A DNA stretch of 64,000 nucleotides from Lachnospiraceae bacterium. GTDB lineage: Bacteria; Bacillota; Clostridia; Lachnospirales; Lachnospiraceae. The stretch's first letter is position 1. Each line of letters begins with the position of its first letter. Positions 15,183-22,838 of the stretch are shown here, piece by piece. The stretch is taken from positions 1 to 64,000 of the forward strand of contig CABJAW010000004.1 of NCBI GenBank assembly GCA_902363665.1. The letters run 5' to 3'. The notes under the pieces were generated by a model that saw only the letters and a program-made list of their open reading frames with translations, did no database searches and was not told where the DNA came from. Position numbers and translations under genes: made by a program.

Positions 15183-15836
15183 TCAGAGGGGATTCTGGTA
15201 TAAAATGAAGTGATTTTTCTTAAAATCAAGAATTCCGTCTTTCTTCATACGCCCAAGTTCCTTTGAGAGTGCACTGCGGTCCAGATTCAGATAATCTGCC
15301 ATTCCCTGCCGGTCGAAGGGGATGGTAAAGGAAGTGGAGCCTGCTTTTGCCGATTCGGAGGAGAGATATACAAGCAGCCTGCCACGCACGGTTTTCGGTG
15401 TGGTGCAGAAGATTCGGTTGGAGAGAATCAGATTTTTCCGGACACAGATGGCAAAAAGATTTTGCATGATCGCGTCGCGGCAGCTGCCCGGCTCAGAAAA
15501 GGAACGAGCCAGAAACTCAAGATTTAAGAAGAGGATTTCGCAGGGCGCTGCCGCTGTCACGTCAACTAGCAGCGGTTTGCGGCAGATCGCGTACGTCTCC
15601 GCAAAAATCTGCCCCGGTGCGATGCTGCTCAGAATGCTCTTGTTTCCCCACAGATCAATCATTTCAATATGGACATTTCCGGTCTGGACGATTCCAACCT
15701 CGCAGATTCGGTCACCGGCATGGAAGACCGTCTGATTTTTTTCAAAGAACTGACTGCGCATACAGGCAGCGTGGTACAGCTGATCGAGATCACTTTCTGA
15801 AAGATCCTGAAAGAGCGGGTGATTTTTTAAATTCAT
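15183..15836 (-). CDS. Crp/Fnr family transcription regulator
   Basis: 217 aa: cyclic-nucleotide-binding-type beta barrel (residues about 15-120), dimerisation helix, and a C-terminal winged helix with the recognition segment MADYLNLDRSALSKELGRM. No N-terminal cysteine cluster, so it is not an Fnr [4Fe-4S] sensor; the barrel lacks a clear RxSxxxE cAMP pocket, so the ligand is unknown. It is divergent from the ferredoxin gene at 15921 with 84 bp between them. That gap holds a GTTATAAC palindrome placed as an activator site for the ferredoxin promoter, so I infer local control of that gene. Confidence 0.85.
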   Translation of the reverse strand: MNLKNHPLFQDLSESDLDQLYHAACMRSQFFEKNQTVFHAGDRICEVGIVQTGNVHIEMIDLWGNKSILSSIAPGQIFAETYAICRKPLLVDVTAAAPCEILFLNLEFLARSFSEPGSCRDAIMQNLFAICVRKNLILSNRIFCTTPKTVRGRLLVYLSSESAKAGSTSFTIPFDRQGMADYLNLDRSALSKELGRMKKDGILDFKKNHFILYQNPL

Positions 15837-15853
15837 TTTTTCCTCTTTTCGTT

Positions 15854-15892
15854 GTTATAACCACGGAGTTTTCGTGAGTATTGTACTATACT
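15854..15892 (+). promoter_or_regulatory. Crp/Fnr-type operator and -10 box for the ferredoxin gene
   Basis: TATACT (15887-15892) forms a -10 with no good -35. Palindrome GTTATAAC (15854-15861) is centred about 41.5 bp before the predicted start of transcription (near 15899), the classic class II activator spacing for the Crp/Fnr family. Confidence 0.45.
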
Positions 15893-15920
15893 GAGCGTAC
15901 AAAAACAAGGAGGCAGAACA

Positions 15921-16607
15921 ATGATCAGAAGAATCATCGAGATAAATGAAGAAAAATGTAACGGCTGCGGTGCATGCGCGGCAGCCTGTCATGAGAGCGC
16001 AATCGGAATGGTGAATGGCAAGGCAAAGCTTCTGCGAGACGATTACTGCGACGGACTGGGTGACTATCTGCCGCAGTGTCCGACCGGAGCAATTAAATTT
16101 GTGGAGCGGGAGGCAGCAGAGTATGATGAGGCCGCGGTACTTGCAAACAAAAAAAAGAAAGAAGCAGAAGCATTACACGGATGCCCGGGTTCACAGGCGA
16201 TGAGACTGAAACCGATGAGGGATACTACAGTGGCAGAGCCTGTCACATCCGGGCTCGCACAGTGGCCGTGCCAGATCAAACTGGTTCCGGTGAGTGCCCC
16301 GTATTTTGAGGGAGCAGACCTTTTGATTGCGGCAGACTGTACTGCCTATGCCTATGCAAACTTTCATCAGGAATTCATGCGAGGAAGAATTACGCTGATC
16401 GGCTGTCCGAAGCTGGATGCGATCGATTACAGCGAGAAACTGGCGGAAATTATCCGGGAAAACGAGATCCGCAGCGTGACCGTGCTTCGGATGGAAGTCC
16501 CGTGCTGCGGAGGTCTTGAGCAGGCAGCAAAGAGGGCACTGCAAAGAAGCGGAAAGCGGCTGCCGTGGCAGGTGGTGACGGTGGCTGTGGACGGAACGCT
16601 GCGCTAA
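15921..16607 (+). CDS. 4Fe-4S ferredoxin-like protein
   Basis: 228 aa, after AAGGAGG. N-terminal ferredoxin region with CNGCGACAAAC (C13, C16, C19, C23) and further cysteines at C42 and C52 (QCPTGAIKF), so at least one [4Fe-4S] cluster. The rest (from about 75) is a cytoplasmic domain with several conserved cysteines, including C-C-G-G near the C-terminus (PCCGGLEQAA), which may bind another metal or cluster. It is a recognised Clostridia family usually labelled 4Fe-4S binding protein, often beside a Crp/Fnr gene as here. The electron partner is unknown. The layout suggests induction by the divergent regulator under redox or nitrosative stress. Confidence 0.8.
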   Translation: MIRRIIEINEEKCNGCGACAAACHESAIGMVNGKAKLLRDDYCDGLGDYLPQCPTGAIKFVEREAAEYDEAAVLANKKKKEAEALHGCPGSQAMRLKPMRDTTVAEPVTSGLAQWPCQIKLVPVSAPYFEGADLLIAADCTAYAYANFHQEFMRGRITLIGCPKLDAIDYSEKLAEIIRENEIRSVTVLRMEVPCCGGLEQAAKRALQRSGKRLPWQVVTVAVDGTLR

Positions 16608-16702
16608 TTCGCACCTTTTTTCCGGGATATAGAAGGAAAAAGAAGTAAAAGCCAATTGCAGAAAGTATTTTTCAAACATGCGCTGGTGAAGGAGGCAGAA
16701 AC

Positions 16703-18097
16703 GTGAAATCGGTATCGATCTATGCACTCACAAGAAATCAGAGCGGCGATCAGCTGCAGAAAATGGAGCATCAGCTCTCCGGAAGAGATTCCCTTTTGAA
16801 GATACGCGACTGGGAGATCGGGAGCATGAGAGTGCTGGTGAATCAGCTGGAAGCACATATGGAGGAAGTGCCGCTGCTGCGCTTTTTCTATTCGTTTCAG
16901 ATTCCGCGGCTTGGAAAAGAATTTGACCTTCTTCAGATTAAGGATGGCCAGATCCTGAATATCGAGCTGAAAAGCGGAGCGGTGCCGGATCATGCGATTC
17001 GCAGGCAGCTTTTGCAGAACCGCTACTATCTGTCGGTGCTTGGAAGGCCGATTCGTTCCTACACCTATATCAGCAGTGCGAATCGTCTGGTGCGTCTGAA
17101 CAGTCACGATCATATCGTGGAGGCCGACTGGGAGCTGCTGTGCCGGGATTTGATGCAGGAGAGTGCAGACTATGAGGATGAGATCGAGAGGCTGTTTCGT
17201 GCAGAACTGTACCTGATTTCACCGTGGACACAGCCGGAGCGTTTCCTGAAAAAAGAATATTTTCTGACGTGCCAGCAGCGGGATATTGAACGGCAGATTC
17301 TGAAAAAGATCCGGGCGGAAAAGGCCGGAATTTTCAGTTTTTCCGGTCTTCCGGGGACGGGAAAGACGCTGCTGCTTTATGATCTGGCGATGAAGCTGTC
17401 GAACCGGCAGCCGGTCTGTATCATTCACTGCAAAGAAGAAGGAAAGAAATGGAATATTCTGCAGAAACGACTGCAGCGAGTTACCTTTTTGTCGGCGAAT
17501 GAGATAGAAACACAGCTGCCTCGTGGTTTGTTTCATGCAGTGCTGGTGGATGAAGCGCATCTGCTTTCGGAGGAAAAAGGGAGAGCTTTACTTGGTTTCT
17601 GCCAGAATCGTCCGCTGATTTTTGGCGGAGACCGGGAAGACATGATTGCGCCTGAGGAGCTGCCGTCAAATACGATGACGCTTCTGGAAACTCTGCCGGA
17701 AATCCAGAGCTTCCGCCTCACCAACCGGATACGGACAAATGCAGAGCTTTCCTCGTTCATTCGCGATATGATGCATCTTCCCAGGCAGAAAACGCAGAAA
17801 TCCTATCCGCATATTGCGGTGGTATATGCAAATACTGACACTGAGGCAGAAAAATTGCTGTATGCTTATGAAAAGCAGGGTTATCAGAGAACGAACGCCG
17901 GAGAAGAAACAGATCGGCTGGTTGTTTTGCTGGTGGATTTCTGGTATTATGAAAAGACAGGCTATTTAAGGTCAGGCAGTGAAGAGGCGAGTGTGCGTCG
18001 GCTGTTTCACCAGCTGAGCACAGCGAAAGAGAAACTGGCGATTATTGTGCAGCAAAATGAGCCGATTTATGATACGCTTCTGAATTTGCTGAAATAA
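16703..18097 (+). CDS. PD-(D/E)XK nuclease-like and P-loop ATPase (DUF2075-type) protein
   Basis: 464 aa from GTG 16703, after AAGGAGG. Residues about 60-130 show a PD-(D/E)XK-like pattern (D75, E88, K90 in EFDLLQIKDGQILNIELKSG). From about 190 there is an SF1-helicase-like ATPase: Walker A GLPGTGKT (215-222), Walker B VDEAH (282-286), GGDRE (motif III), NRIRTN (motif IV). The classical C-terminal motifs V and VI are not obvious, so it may not unwind DNA. It resembles DUF2075/Schlafen-group ATPases joined to a nuclease domain, a plan seen in defence and DNA-repair proteins. Biological role unknown. It is 3 bp before the next gene's first possible ATG, so probably co-transcribed. Confidence 0.7.
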   Translation: MKSVSIYALTRNQSGDQLQKMEHQLSGRDSLLKIRDWEIGSMRVLVNQLEAHMEEVPLLRFFYSFQIPRLGKEFDLLQIKDGQILNIELKSGAVPDHAIRRQLLQNRYYLSVLGRPIRSYTYISSANRLVRLNSHDHIVEADWELLCRDLMQESADYEDEIERLFRAELYLISPWTQPERFLKKEYFLTCQQRDIERQILKKIRAEKAGIFSFSGLPGTGKTLLLYDLAMKLSNRQPVCIIHCKEEGKKWNILQKRLQRVTFLSANEIETQLPRGLFHAVLVDEAHLLSEEKGRALLGFCQNRPLIFGGDREDMIAPEELPSNTMTLLETLPEIQSFRLTNRIRTNAELSSFIRDMMHLPRQKTQKSYPHIAVVYANTDTEAEKLLYAYEKQGYQRTNAGEETDRLVVLLVDFWYYEKTGYLRSGSEEASVRRLFHQLSTAKEKLAIIVQQNEPIYDTLLNLLK

Positions 18098-18115
18098 AAA
18101 ATGGAGGATTTTAAT

Positions 18116-18985
18116 ATGAAAATTGCAGTAACGTATGATGACGGAGAAATTTTTCAGCACTTTGGAAAAACAGAATTTTTTAAGGTGTATGAAGCAGAGG
18201 ACAATCAGATTATTTCCAGTGAAGTGATCGGCTCAAACGGTACCGGTCACGGAGCGCTTGCCGGGCTGCTTGCAGATCAGGGAATCGATGTCCTGATCTG
18301 CGGTGGAATCGGCGGCGGAGCACAGGCGGCACTTGATGAAGCGGGTGTGAAACTTTGTGCCGGAGTGCATGGAGATGCGGATGAAGCTGCAAAAGCGTAT
18401 CTGAATGGCGAACTCGTATCGACTGGTGCGAACTGCGATCATCACCATCACGAAGAGGGTCATTCCTGCGGCGGCCATGGAGAAGAGCATTCCTGCGGCG
18501 GCCATGAGGATGGCGGTTCCTGCAGCAGCTGTGCAGGCGGATGCGGCAGCGCACTGACCGGAAAAAATGTAGGAAAGACCTGCAGAACGCACTACAGAGG
18601 CACCTTCAATGACGGAACTCAGTTTGATTCCTCTTATGACCGCGGCGAACCGCTGGAATTCATCTGCGGAGCAGGCCAGATGATCCGGGGCTATGATGCA
18701 GCCGTGGCGGATATGGAAGTAGGAGAAATCAGAGAGATCCATCTGATGCCGGAAGAGGCGTATGGACAGCCGGATCCGAATGCGATTTTTACACTTGAAA
18801 TCGCACAGCTTCCGGGCTCCGAGGGTCTTACTGTCGGTCAGCAGGTTTACCTGACCAATCAGTATGGCCAGCCATTCCCGGTCAAGGTAGCAGCAAAGGA
18901 TGAGACGACAATCACCTTCGATGCGAACCATGAGATGGCAGGAAAAGAGCTGAATTTCAAGATCGAACTCGTAGAAGTGAAGTAA
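18116..18985 (+). CDS. NifX/NifB-type domain fused to an FKBP (SlyD-like) prolyl isomerase
   Basis: 289 aa from ATG 18116, 8 bases after GGAGG (an earlier ATG at 18101 precedes that site). Residues 1-105: dinitrogenase iron-molybdenum cofactor family fold (IAVTYDDGEIFQHFGKTEFF, ICGGIGGGAQAALDEAGV). Residues 107-145: a histidine/cysteine-rich linker with HHHH and repeated HSCGGH units, a probable metal-binding tail. Residues about 150-289: FKBP-type domain with inserted flap (GTFNDGTQFDSSY, MPEEAYGQPDP), as in SlyD. SlyD chaperones handle nickel with a His/Cys tail, so the fusion looks like a metal-cluster or metallochaperone protein. No nif genes are nearby. Cytoplasmic. Confidence 0.85.
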   Translation: MKIAVTYDDGEIFQHFGKTEFFKVYEAEDNQIISSEVIGSNGTGHGALAGLLADQGIDVLICGGIGGGAQAALDEAGVKLCAGVHGDADEAAKAYLNGELVSTGANCDHHHHEEGHSCGGHGEEHSCGGHEDGGSCSSCAGGCGSALTGKNVGKTCRTHYRGTFNDGTQFDSSYDRGEPLEFICGAGQMIRGYDAAVADMEVGEIREIHLMPEEAYGQPDPNAIFTLEIAQLPGSEGLTVGQQVYLTNQYGQPFPVKVAAKDETTITFDANHEMAGKELNFKIELVEVK

Positions 18986-18991
18986 GAGAAA

Positions 18992-19020
18992 AGAGAAGGC
19001 CGCGATTAGCGGCCTTCTCT
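18992..19020. terminator. Bidirectional terminator between convergent genes
   Basis: AGAGAAGGCCGC (18992-19003) pairs perfectly with GCGGCCTTCTCT (19009-19020) around a 5-nt loop; T-rich on both sides. Its right arm codes for the last residues of the minus-strand activase. Confidence 0.75.
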
Positions 19021-20703
19021 GCATTTTTCAAACGCAAACAGCGCGGCACCCAAAGCCCCGCAAAGCTGTGCTTCGTCACAGATATAAAGCGGTGCACCGA
19101 TTTTTTCCTCAAGTGCTTTGATGATGCCCTGATTTTTGGCAACGCCTCCGGTCATCATGTATTCACCCGGATTGTTTTTGCCGAGGCGGGCAGCGAGTGC
19201 GCCGACTTTGGAAGCAACAGACACGTTTAGTCCGTGAATGATATCGGCTACATTCTTATTCTGCGCGACGAGCGAAACTACTTCAGACTCCGCAAAAACC
19301 GTGCACATGCTGGAAATTACGATATTTTCTTTCCATTCCAGCCCCTTTTTGCTCATGTCTTCGAGCGAGAGGCCAAGCGTCCGGGCCATCATTTCCAGAA
19401 AACGTCCGGTTCCGGCTGCACACTTATCGTTCATCAGAAAGTTTTTGACAGCGCCGTTTTCATCAATGCTGATTGCCTTGATGTCCTGTCCGCCGATATC
19501 GATGACGGTGCGTACATTTGGATTTAAGTAATGAGCGCCCTTTGCATGGCAGGTGATCTCCGTGATGCTGTCATCGCCGCTGTCAATATAAGCGCGCCCG
19601 TATCCTGTTGTGACGATGCGGACAATGTCCTCTTTTTTGATGCCAGCTTTTTCTACGGCGAGTTCAAGACTCTTTTCGGCACTCATCATAGCACCGCCGC
19701 CGGTCGGGATAATCATTGTTGATTTAATTTTTCCATCTTGATCCAGGATGACAACGTCAGTACTGGTAGAGCCGCTGTCGATTCCGGCAACGTAATAAAT
19801 TCCGGATTTCATTTTTTTCTTTGCCTCCTCACTGATACCCGTTCCAGAGCCTATACCCTGTGATCCTTCGGTTGTTTCGGAAAACGCCTCGATTCTGGTC
19901 AGAAGCTGCCCGGCACTCTGACTGGTAAAATCCGTTTCGATCTTAAGAAGTGGAACCTTGATGTTCTTTTTTATGCTTGCATATTCGAAACCGTAATAAT
20001 CACAGAACTTGATCGTATGATAGATAATTCCCTTCAGATTTGGATCCAGATAAAGCTCTGTCCGCTGACTGCGGTGATTCATGCGAAAACATGGAATCTG
20101 CCGAAGCAGTGCATCTGCGTATGCCAGAAAGAGATCATTTTTCTCCAGATTCTGAAGCTCTGAAAGAGAGACGGACAGCTTTCTGCTGCCGGTGCAGGTA
20201 AGATTTTCCACGTCCATCGAAATATGATCGCGGATCATTGTTTCGAGCACACCACTGACGCGAACGCCGAGCACACCGATATACGGACGAGATTCGTTTG
20301 TGGATGTAGAAAACGCATTCAGAAAGCGGGATTTATCAAAAACTTTTCCGGAAAATTCCTCGTAAGCATCCTTCAGGCGGCAAAGTGAAGCCGCAAATTT
20401 TACCTTTTCACACTCGTTATCTTCATGAGGAAGATCCAGCAGATAAAGAAATTTACATTTTCCGGTGCTTTTTACGATATCGTAGACGCGGCGCATCGAG
20501 TCGCAGCAGTTGACCAGAATCAGCTGGTCAGCCTTTCCCTCCAGGACAGCTTGAATCACGGACTTTCCGAAGCCGCACAGGTTTGCGTGTGCAATCTGGT
20601 CGGAAAGATCAAAATTTTCCGGCATTGCTTCCAGCACCGCGCAGGATTCCCCAAATCCACGAAAGAGTTCAAGAGGAGTATATTTGCAGACGTAATAGAT
20701 CAT
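19006..20703 (-). CDS. 2-hydroxyacyl-CoA dehydratase activase (ASKHA ATPase) with an extra dehydratase-like N-domain
   Basis: 565 aa. The C-terminal half (from about 300) is the activator ATPase of the HgdC/YjiL type: phosphate loop GIDSGSTSTDVV, IDIGGQDIKA, and the two cysteines that hold the bridging [4Fe-4S] cluster (NDKCAAGTG and ISSMCTVFAES). The N-terminal 290 residues resemble part of a dehydratase component, so this is a fusion of about twice the normal activase length. The protein transfers one low-potential electron, driven by ATP, to its partner dehydratase. It overlaps the partner gene (20700-21980) by 4 bp (ATGA), showing coupled translation. The system is oxygen sensitive and typical of anaerobes. 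Confidence 0.88.
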   Translation of the reverse strand: MIYYVCKYTPLELFRGFGESCAVLEAMPENFDLSDQIAHANLCGFGKSVIQAVLEGKADQLILVNCCDSMRRVYDIVKSTGKCKFLYLLDLPHEDNECEKVKFAASLCRLKDAYEEFSGKVFDKSRFLNAFSTSTNESRPYIGVLGVRVSGVLETMIRDHISMDVENLTCTGSRKLSVSLSELQNLEKNDLFLAYADALLRQIPCFRMNHRSQRTELYLDPNLKGIIYHTIKFCDYYGFEYASIKKNIKVPLLKIETDFTSQSAGQLLTRIEAFSETTEGSQGIGSGTGISEEAKKKMKSGIYYVAGIDSGSTSTDVVILDQDGKIKSTMIIPTGGGAMMSAEKSLELAVEKAGIKKEDIVRIVTTGYGRAYIDSGDDSITEITCHAKGAHYLNPNVRTVIDIGGQDIKAISIDENGAVKNFLMNDKCAAGTGRFLEMMARTLGLSLEDMSKKGLEWKENIVISSMCTVFAESEVVSLVAQNKNVADIIHGLNVSVASKVGALAARLGKNNPGEYMMTGGVAKNQGIIKALEEKIGAPLYICDEAQLCGALGAALFAFEKCREGR

Positions 20704-21980
20704 GAACGTTGTTCCTCCTTGTTTTTTTGCAGCATTTCCATGAAGGCCTGAAGCCGCGTGGACACCTGCCCGTCACTCGTATTCGCGGGATTACAGCCAT
20801 CGCCGTCAAGGATCATGGTTGGAAGTCCTGCTTTTTCAAGAGAAGTTTTGATAAGACTGGAAGCGCCGATGGTTCCCTTACAACCCCAGTGGGCAAACAG
20901 GATTCCGCCGTCCGCGCCCGTCAGGTTCTCCAGATCTTCCGCCAGCTGAATCCGCTGATCTACCGCGCCATTGTAAATGCAGTTCACCATTTTTTCTGCC
21001 ATGGCCTCATAAGGATCGGAAGCATGCATCTCACGGAAGCCGTCTGCTACAAAATCGCAGGCGCTGATATGAATGTCTTTGCTGTAATTGAAGACTTCTT
21101 TAACCGGTTCCTGCAGAAACGGCATGATGTGCATCCAGAGAACATGCAGCCCTTCTGATCGCGGAGCTTTTTTCACATCGTCGAGCAGCATCTGTGTATA
21201 TTTGACAGCGGTTTCGGAGCCAGAGAGCAGATGACACATAAAAATAGCGTACAGCTCATTGGTCAGAGTCGTGGACGGATCATGGGTTTTCCGAAGTGCC
21301 AGCTGCTGCTGATAATTCGCGGCCGCCTTTTTGCTGTTGGAAACGGCTGCCTGTACCGCCTCCTCTGAAATCATTTTTCCAGTCATCTCTTCCAGAAAAC
21401 GTTTCATTTCCCGCAGCTGTCCGGCTACGTACTGGATGGCTTCCTGGTTTTTTTCATAGGGGACATCGATATAAAATCCGGGGATACCATACGTCTCCCG
21501 CAGATAAGGGAAGGTCATCATGTTTCCATCACAGGCCAGATTCGTGTAAATCATGCATTTCGGCTTCGGCAGAAGTCCGGTCAGTGCCGCACCCAAAAAG
21601 ACTCGGTGATAGGAACACATCGTTTCCGGAAAGCCCTCTTCTTCTGTTTTTCGCAAAAACGATTGTTCACACTTTGTACCTGCCATAAAGCAGGACAGCG
21701 CTTCGACGGAGTAAGGAGTGAGTCCCGCAGCCGTCAAAAGCTCTCCCGGCACAAAAATGCTGACCATCGCCGCATTTTCCGGCTTTGCAAGAGCCTGAAT
21801 GATATTTTTCATAACGACGCGCGCCGCATACCGGCCGGATGGCGGTAGCTCCTTATCCGGAGCAAGCAGAAGCCGCGCTTCCTGAAGGTGATAACCGGCA
21901 AGGAGCAGGTTACGCGCCTTTTTCGGATCCTGCAAGGCCTCACTTCCGACCATGGATCCAAATTTATCAATGATACTCAT
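20700..21980 (-). CDS. 2-hydroxyacyl-CoA dehydratase family protein (HgdB/YjiM-like, possibly a double-cubane-cluster protein)
   Basis: 426 aa with the dehydratase-component fold of the FldB/HgdB/BcrB family (CSYHRVFLGAALTG, TNLACDGNMMTFPYLRE, LFAHWGCKGTIGAS). Cysteines that would hold a [4Fe-4S] or a larger cluster are present. As a single component paired with one activase, it fits either a 2-hydroxyacyl-CoA dehydratase-like enzyme or the group related to double-cubane [8Fe-9S] proteins, which reduce small molecules; the sequence alone does not decide. No CoA transferase or other amino-acid fermentation gene is adjacent, which slightly favours the second. Its promoter carries a palindromic operator. 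Confidence 0.82.
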   Translation of the reverse strand: MSIIDKFGSMVGSEALQDPKKARNLLLAGYHLQEARLLLAPDKELPPSGRYAARVVMKNIIQALAKPENAAMVSIFVPGELLTAAGLTPYSVEALSCFMAGTKCEQSFLRKTEEEGFPETMCSYHRVFLGAALTGLLPKPKCMIYTNLACDGNMMTFPYLRETYGIPGFYIDVPYEKNQEAIQYVAGQLREMKRFLEEMTGKMISEEAVQAAVSNSKKAAANYQQQLALRKTHDPSTTLTNELYAIFMCHLLSGSETAVKYTQMLLDDVKKAPRSEGLHVLWMHIMPFLQEPVKEVFNYSKDIHISACDFVADGFREMHASDPYEAMAEKMVNCIYNGAVDQRIQLAEDLENLTGADGGILFAHWGCKGTIGASSLIKTSLEKAGLPTMILDGDGCNPANTSDGQVSTRLQAFMEMLQKNKEEQRS

Positions 21981-22007
21981 GTTTCATTCCTTCTGTTCTT
22001 TTGATTT

Positions 22008-22059
22008 TTCGTTCGGAACGAACTGCTGTTTATTATAGCAAGGATCGGGGAAAAGTAAA
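22008..22059 (-). promoter_or_regulatory. Promoter and palindromic operator for the dehydratase/activase operon
   Basis: On the minus strand: -35 TTTACT (22059-22054), 16-bp spacer, -10 TATAAT (22037-22032). Just downstream lies a perfect 7-bp inverted repeat with 1-nt centre, TTCGTTC-G-GAACGAA (22008-22022), at about the transcription start, where a bound repressor would block initiation. No regulator gene is adjacent. Confidence 0.55.
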
Positions 22060-22110
22060 TAAATTAGTCAAAATAAATTTAATTTATTCATTTCTGATAA
22101 AAAGACTAAA

Positions 22111-22360
22111 TTGATTTTTAGAGGAAGGGATGATAGGATTAATATGATTGGTGGCAGTTACAAAAATTCAGATAATGAAATTGCAGAAGAACTGGCAGAT
22201 GGAACGAGAAGAGTTCGGTTTCAGCCAGTTCCGGCATGGGAAACAGCGGATTGCAGCCTTTCAAAGCCCGACCGTGTGCGTGAAATCGTTAAGAATTCTT
22301 TTGGAAAAATTACGGAAACGGAAACTGTGGTAAAATGTCCAGACATTAACGAAAGAGAAA
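22111..22360 (+). pseudogene. Fic-domain protein relic with the catalytic core deleted
   Basis: One frame reads GSYKNSDNEIAEELADGTRR then VRFQPVPAWET, the segment that precedes the catalytic core of many Fic proteins. It then jumps directly to KPDRVREIVKNSFGKITETE and KCPDIN, which resembles their C-terminal winged-helix tail. The HPFxxGNGR catalytic block that should lie between is missing, so an internal in-frame deletion is inferred. The remaining frame runs on into the MazG gene out of register. No function expected. Confidence 0.6.
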
Positions 22361-22369
22361 GGAGATACC

Positions 22370-22690
22370 ATGAATCAGGAAACAATCGAACGAATTCGAA
22401 AATTTACCGAAGACCGCGACTGGGATCAATTCCATTCCCCGGCCAATCTTGCAAAATCGATCGTGATCGAAGCCGCAGAGCTGCTGGAATGCTTCCAGTG
22501 GTCGGACAAAGAATACGATCTCCAGCACGTAAAGGAAGAACTTGCAGACGTTCTGGTGTACAGTCAGAACCTGCTCGACAAGCTCGGCCTTGATGCGAAC
22601 GAGATCATCAATATGAAAATGAACCAGAACGAGGCAAAATATCCGGTGGAAAAGGCGAAGGGGAAGGCGGATAAGTATGATAAGCTTTAG
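22370..22690 (+). CDS. MazG-like nucleotide pyrophosphohydrolase
   Basis: 106 aa, ATG 22370 after GAAAGGAG. A single all-alpha NTP-PPase domain with the two metal-binding helices EAAELLECFQW and EELADVLVYSQ (E and D residues hold Mg2+). Short MazG-like enzymes of this type (RS21-C6/dCTPase group) hydrolyse non-canonical or excess nucleoside triphosphates to monophosphate and pyrophosphate in the cytoplasm. They sometimes have roles in phage defence by nucleotide depletion. It lies between a Fic relic and a DUF262 endonuclease, so a small defence cluster is possible, but a housekeeping role is equally likely. Confidence 0.85.
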   Translation: MNQETIERIRKFTEDRDWDQFHSPANLAKSIVIEAAELLECFQWSDKEYDLQHVKEELADVLVYSQNLLDKLGLDANEIINMKMNQNEAKYPVEKAKGKADKYDKL

Positions 22691-22838
22691 AGTGTGTTTG
22701 AAAGAACATGAAGCTGCAAAATGACTGAACCGGGAGTCTCTTAACAGTGTGGAATGTCTGCCGGCGGATCGGGAATTGATTGATAAGGTATATAAGAAGC
22801 TTGGTTAGGAAAACTAATTATGCAAAGGTGGAGAAATA

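Noticed and set aside
22111..22593. A 160-codon frame treated as a new gene
   Set aside because: It is a Fic relic that then runs out of register across the MazG gene.
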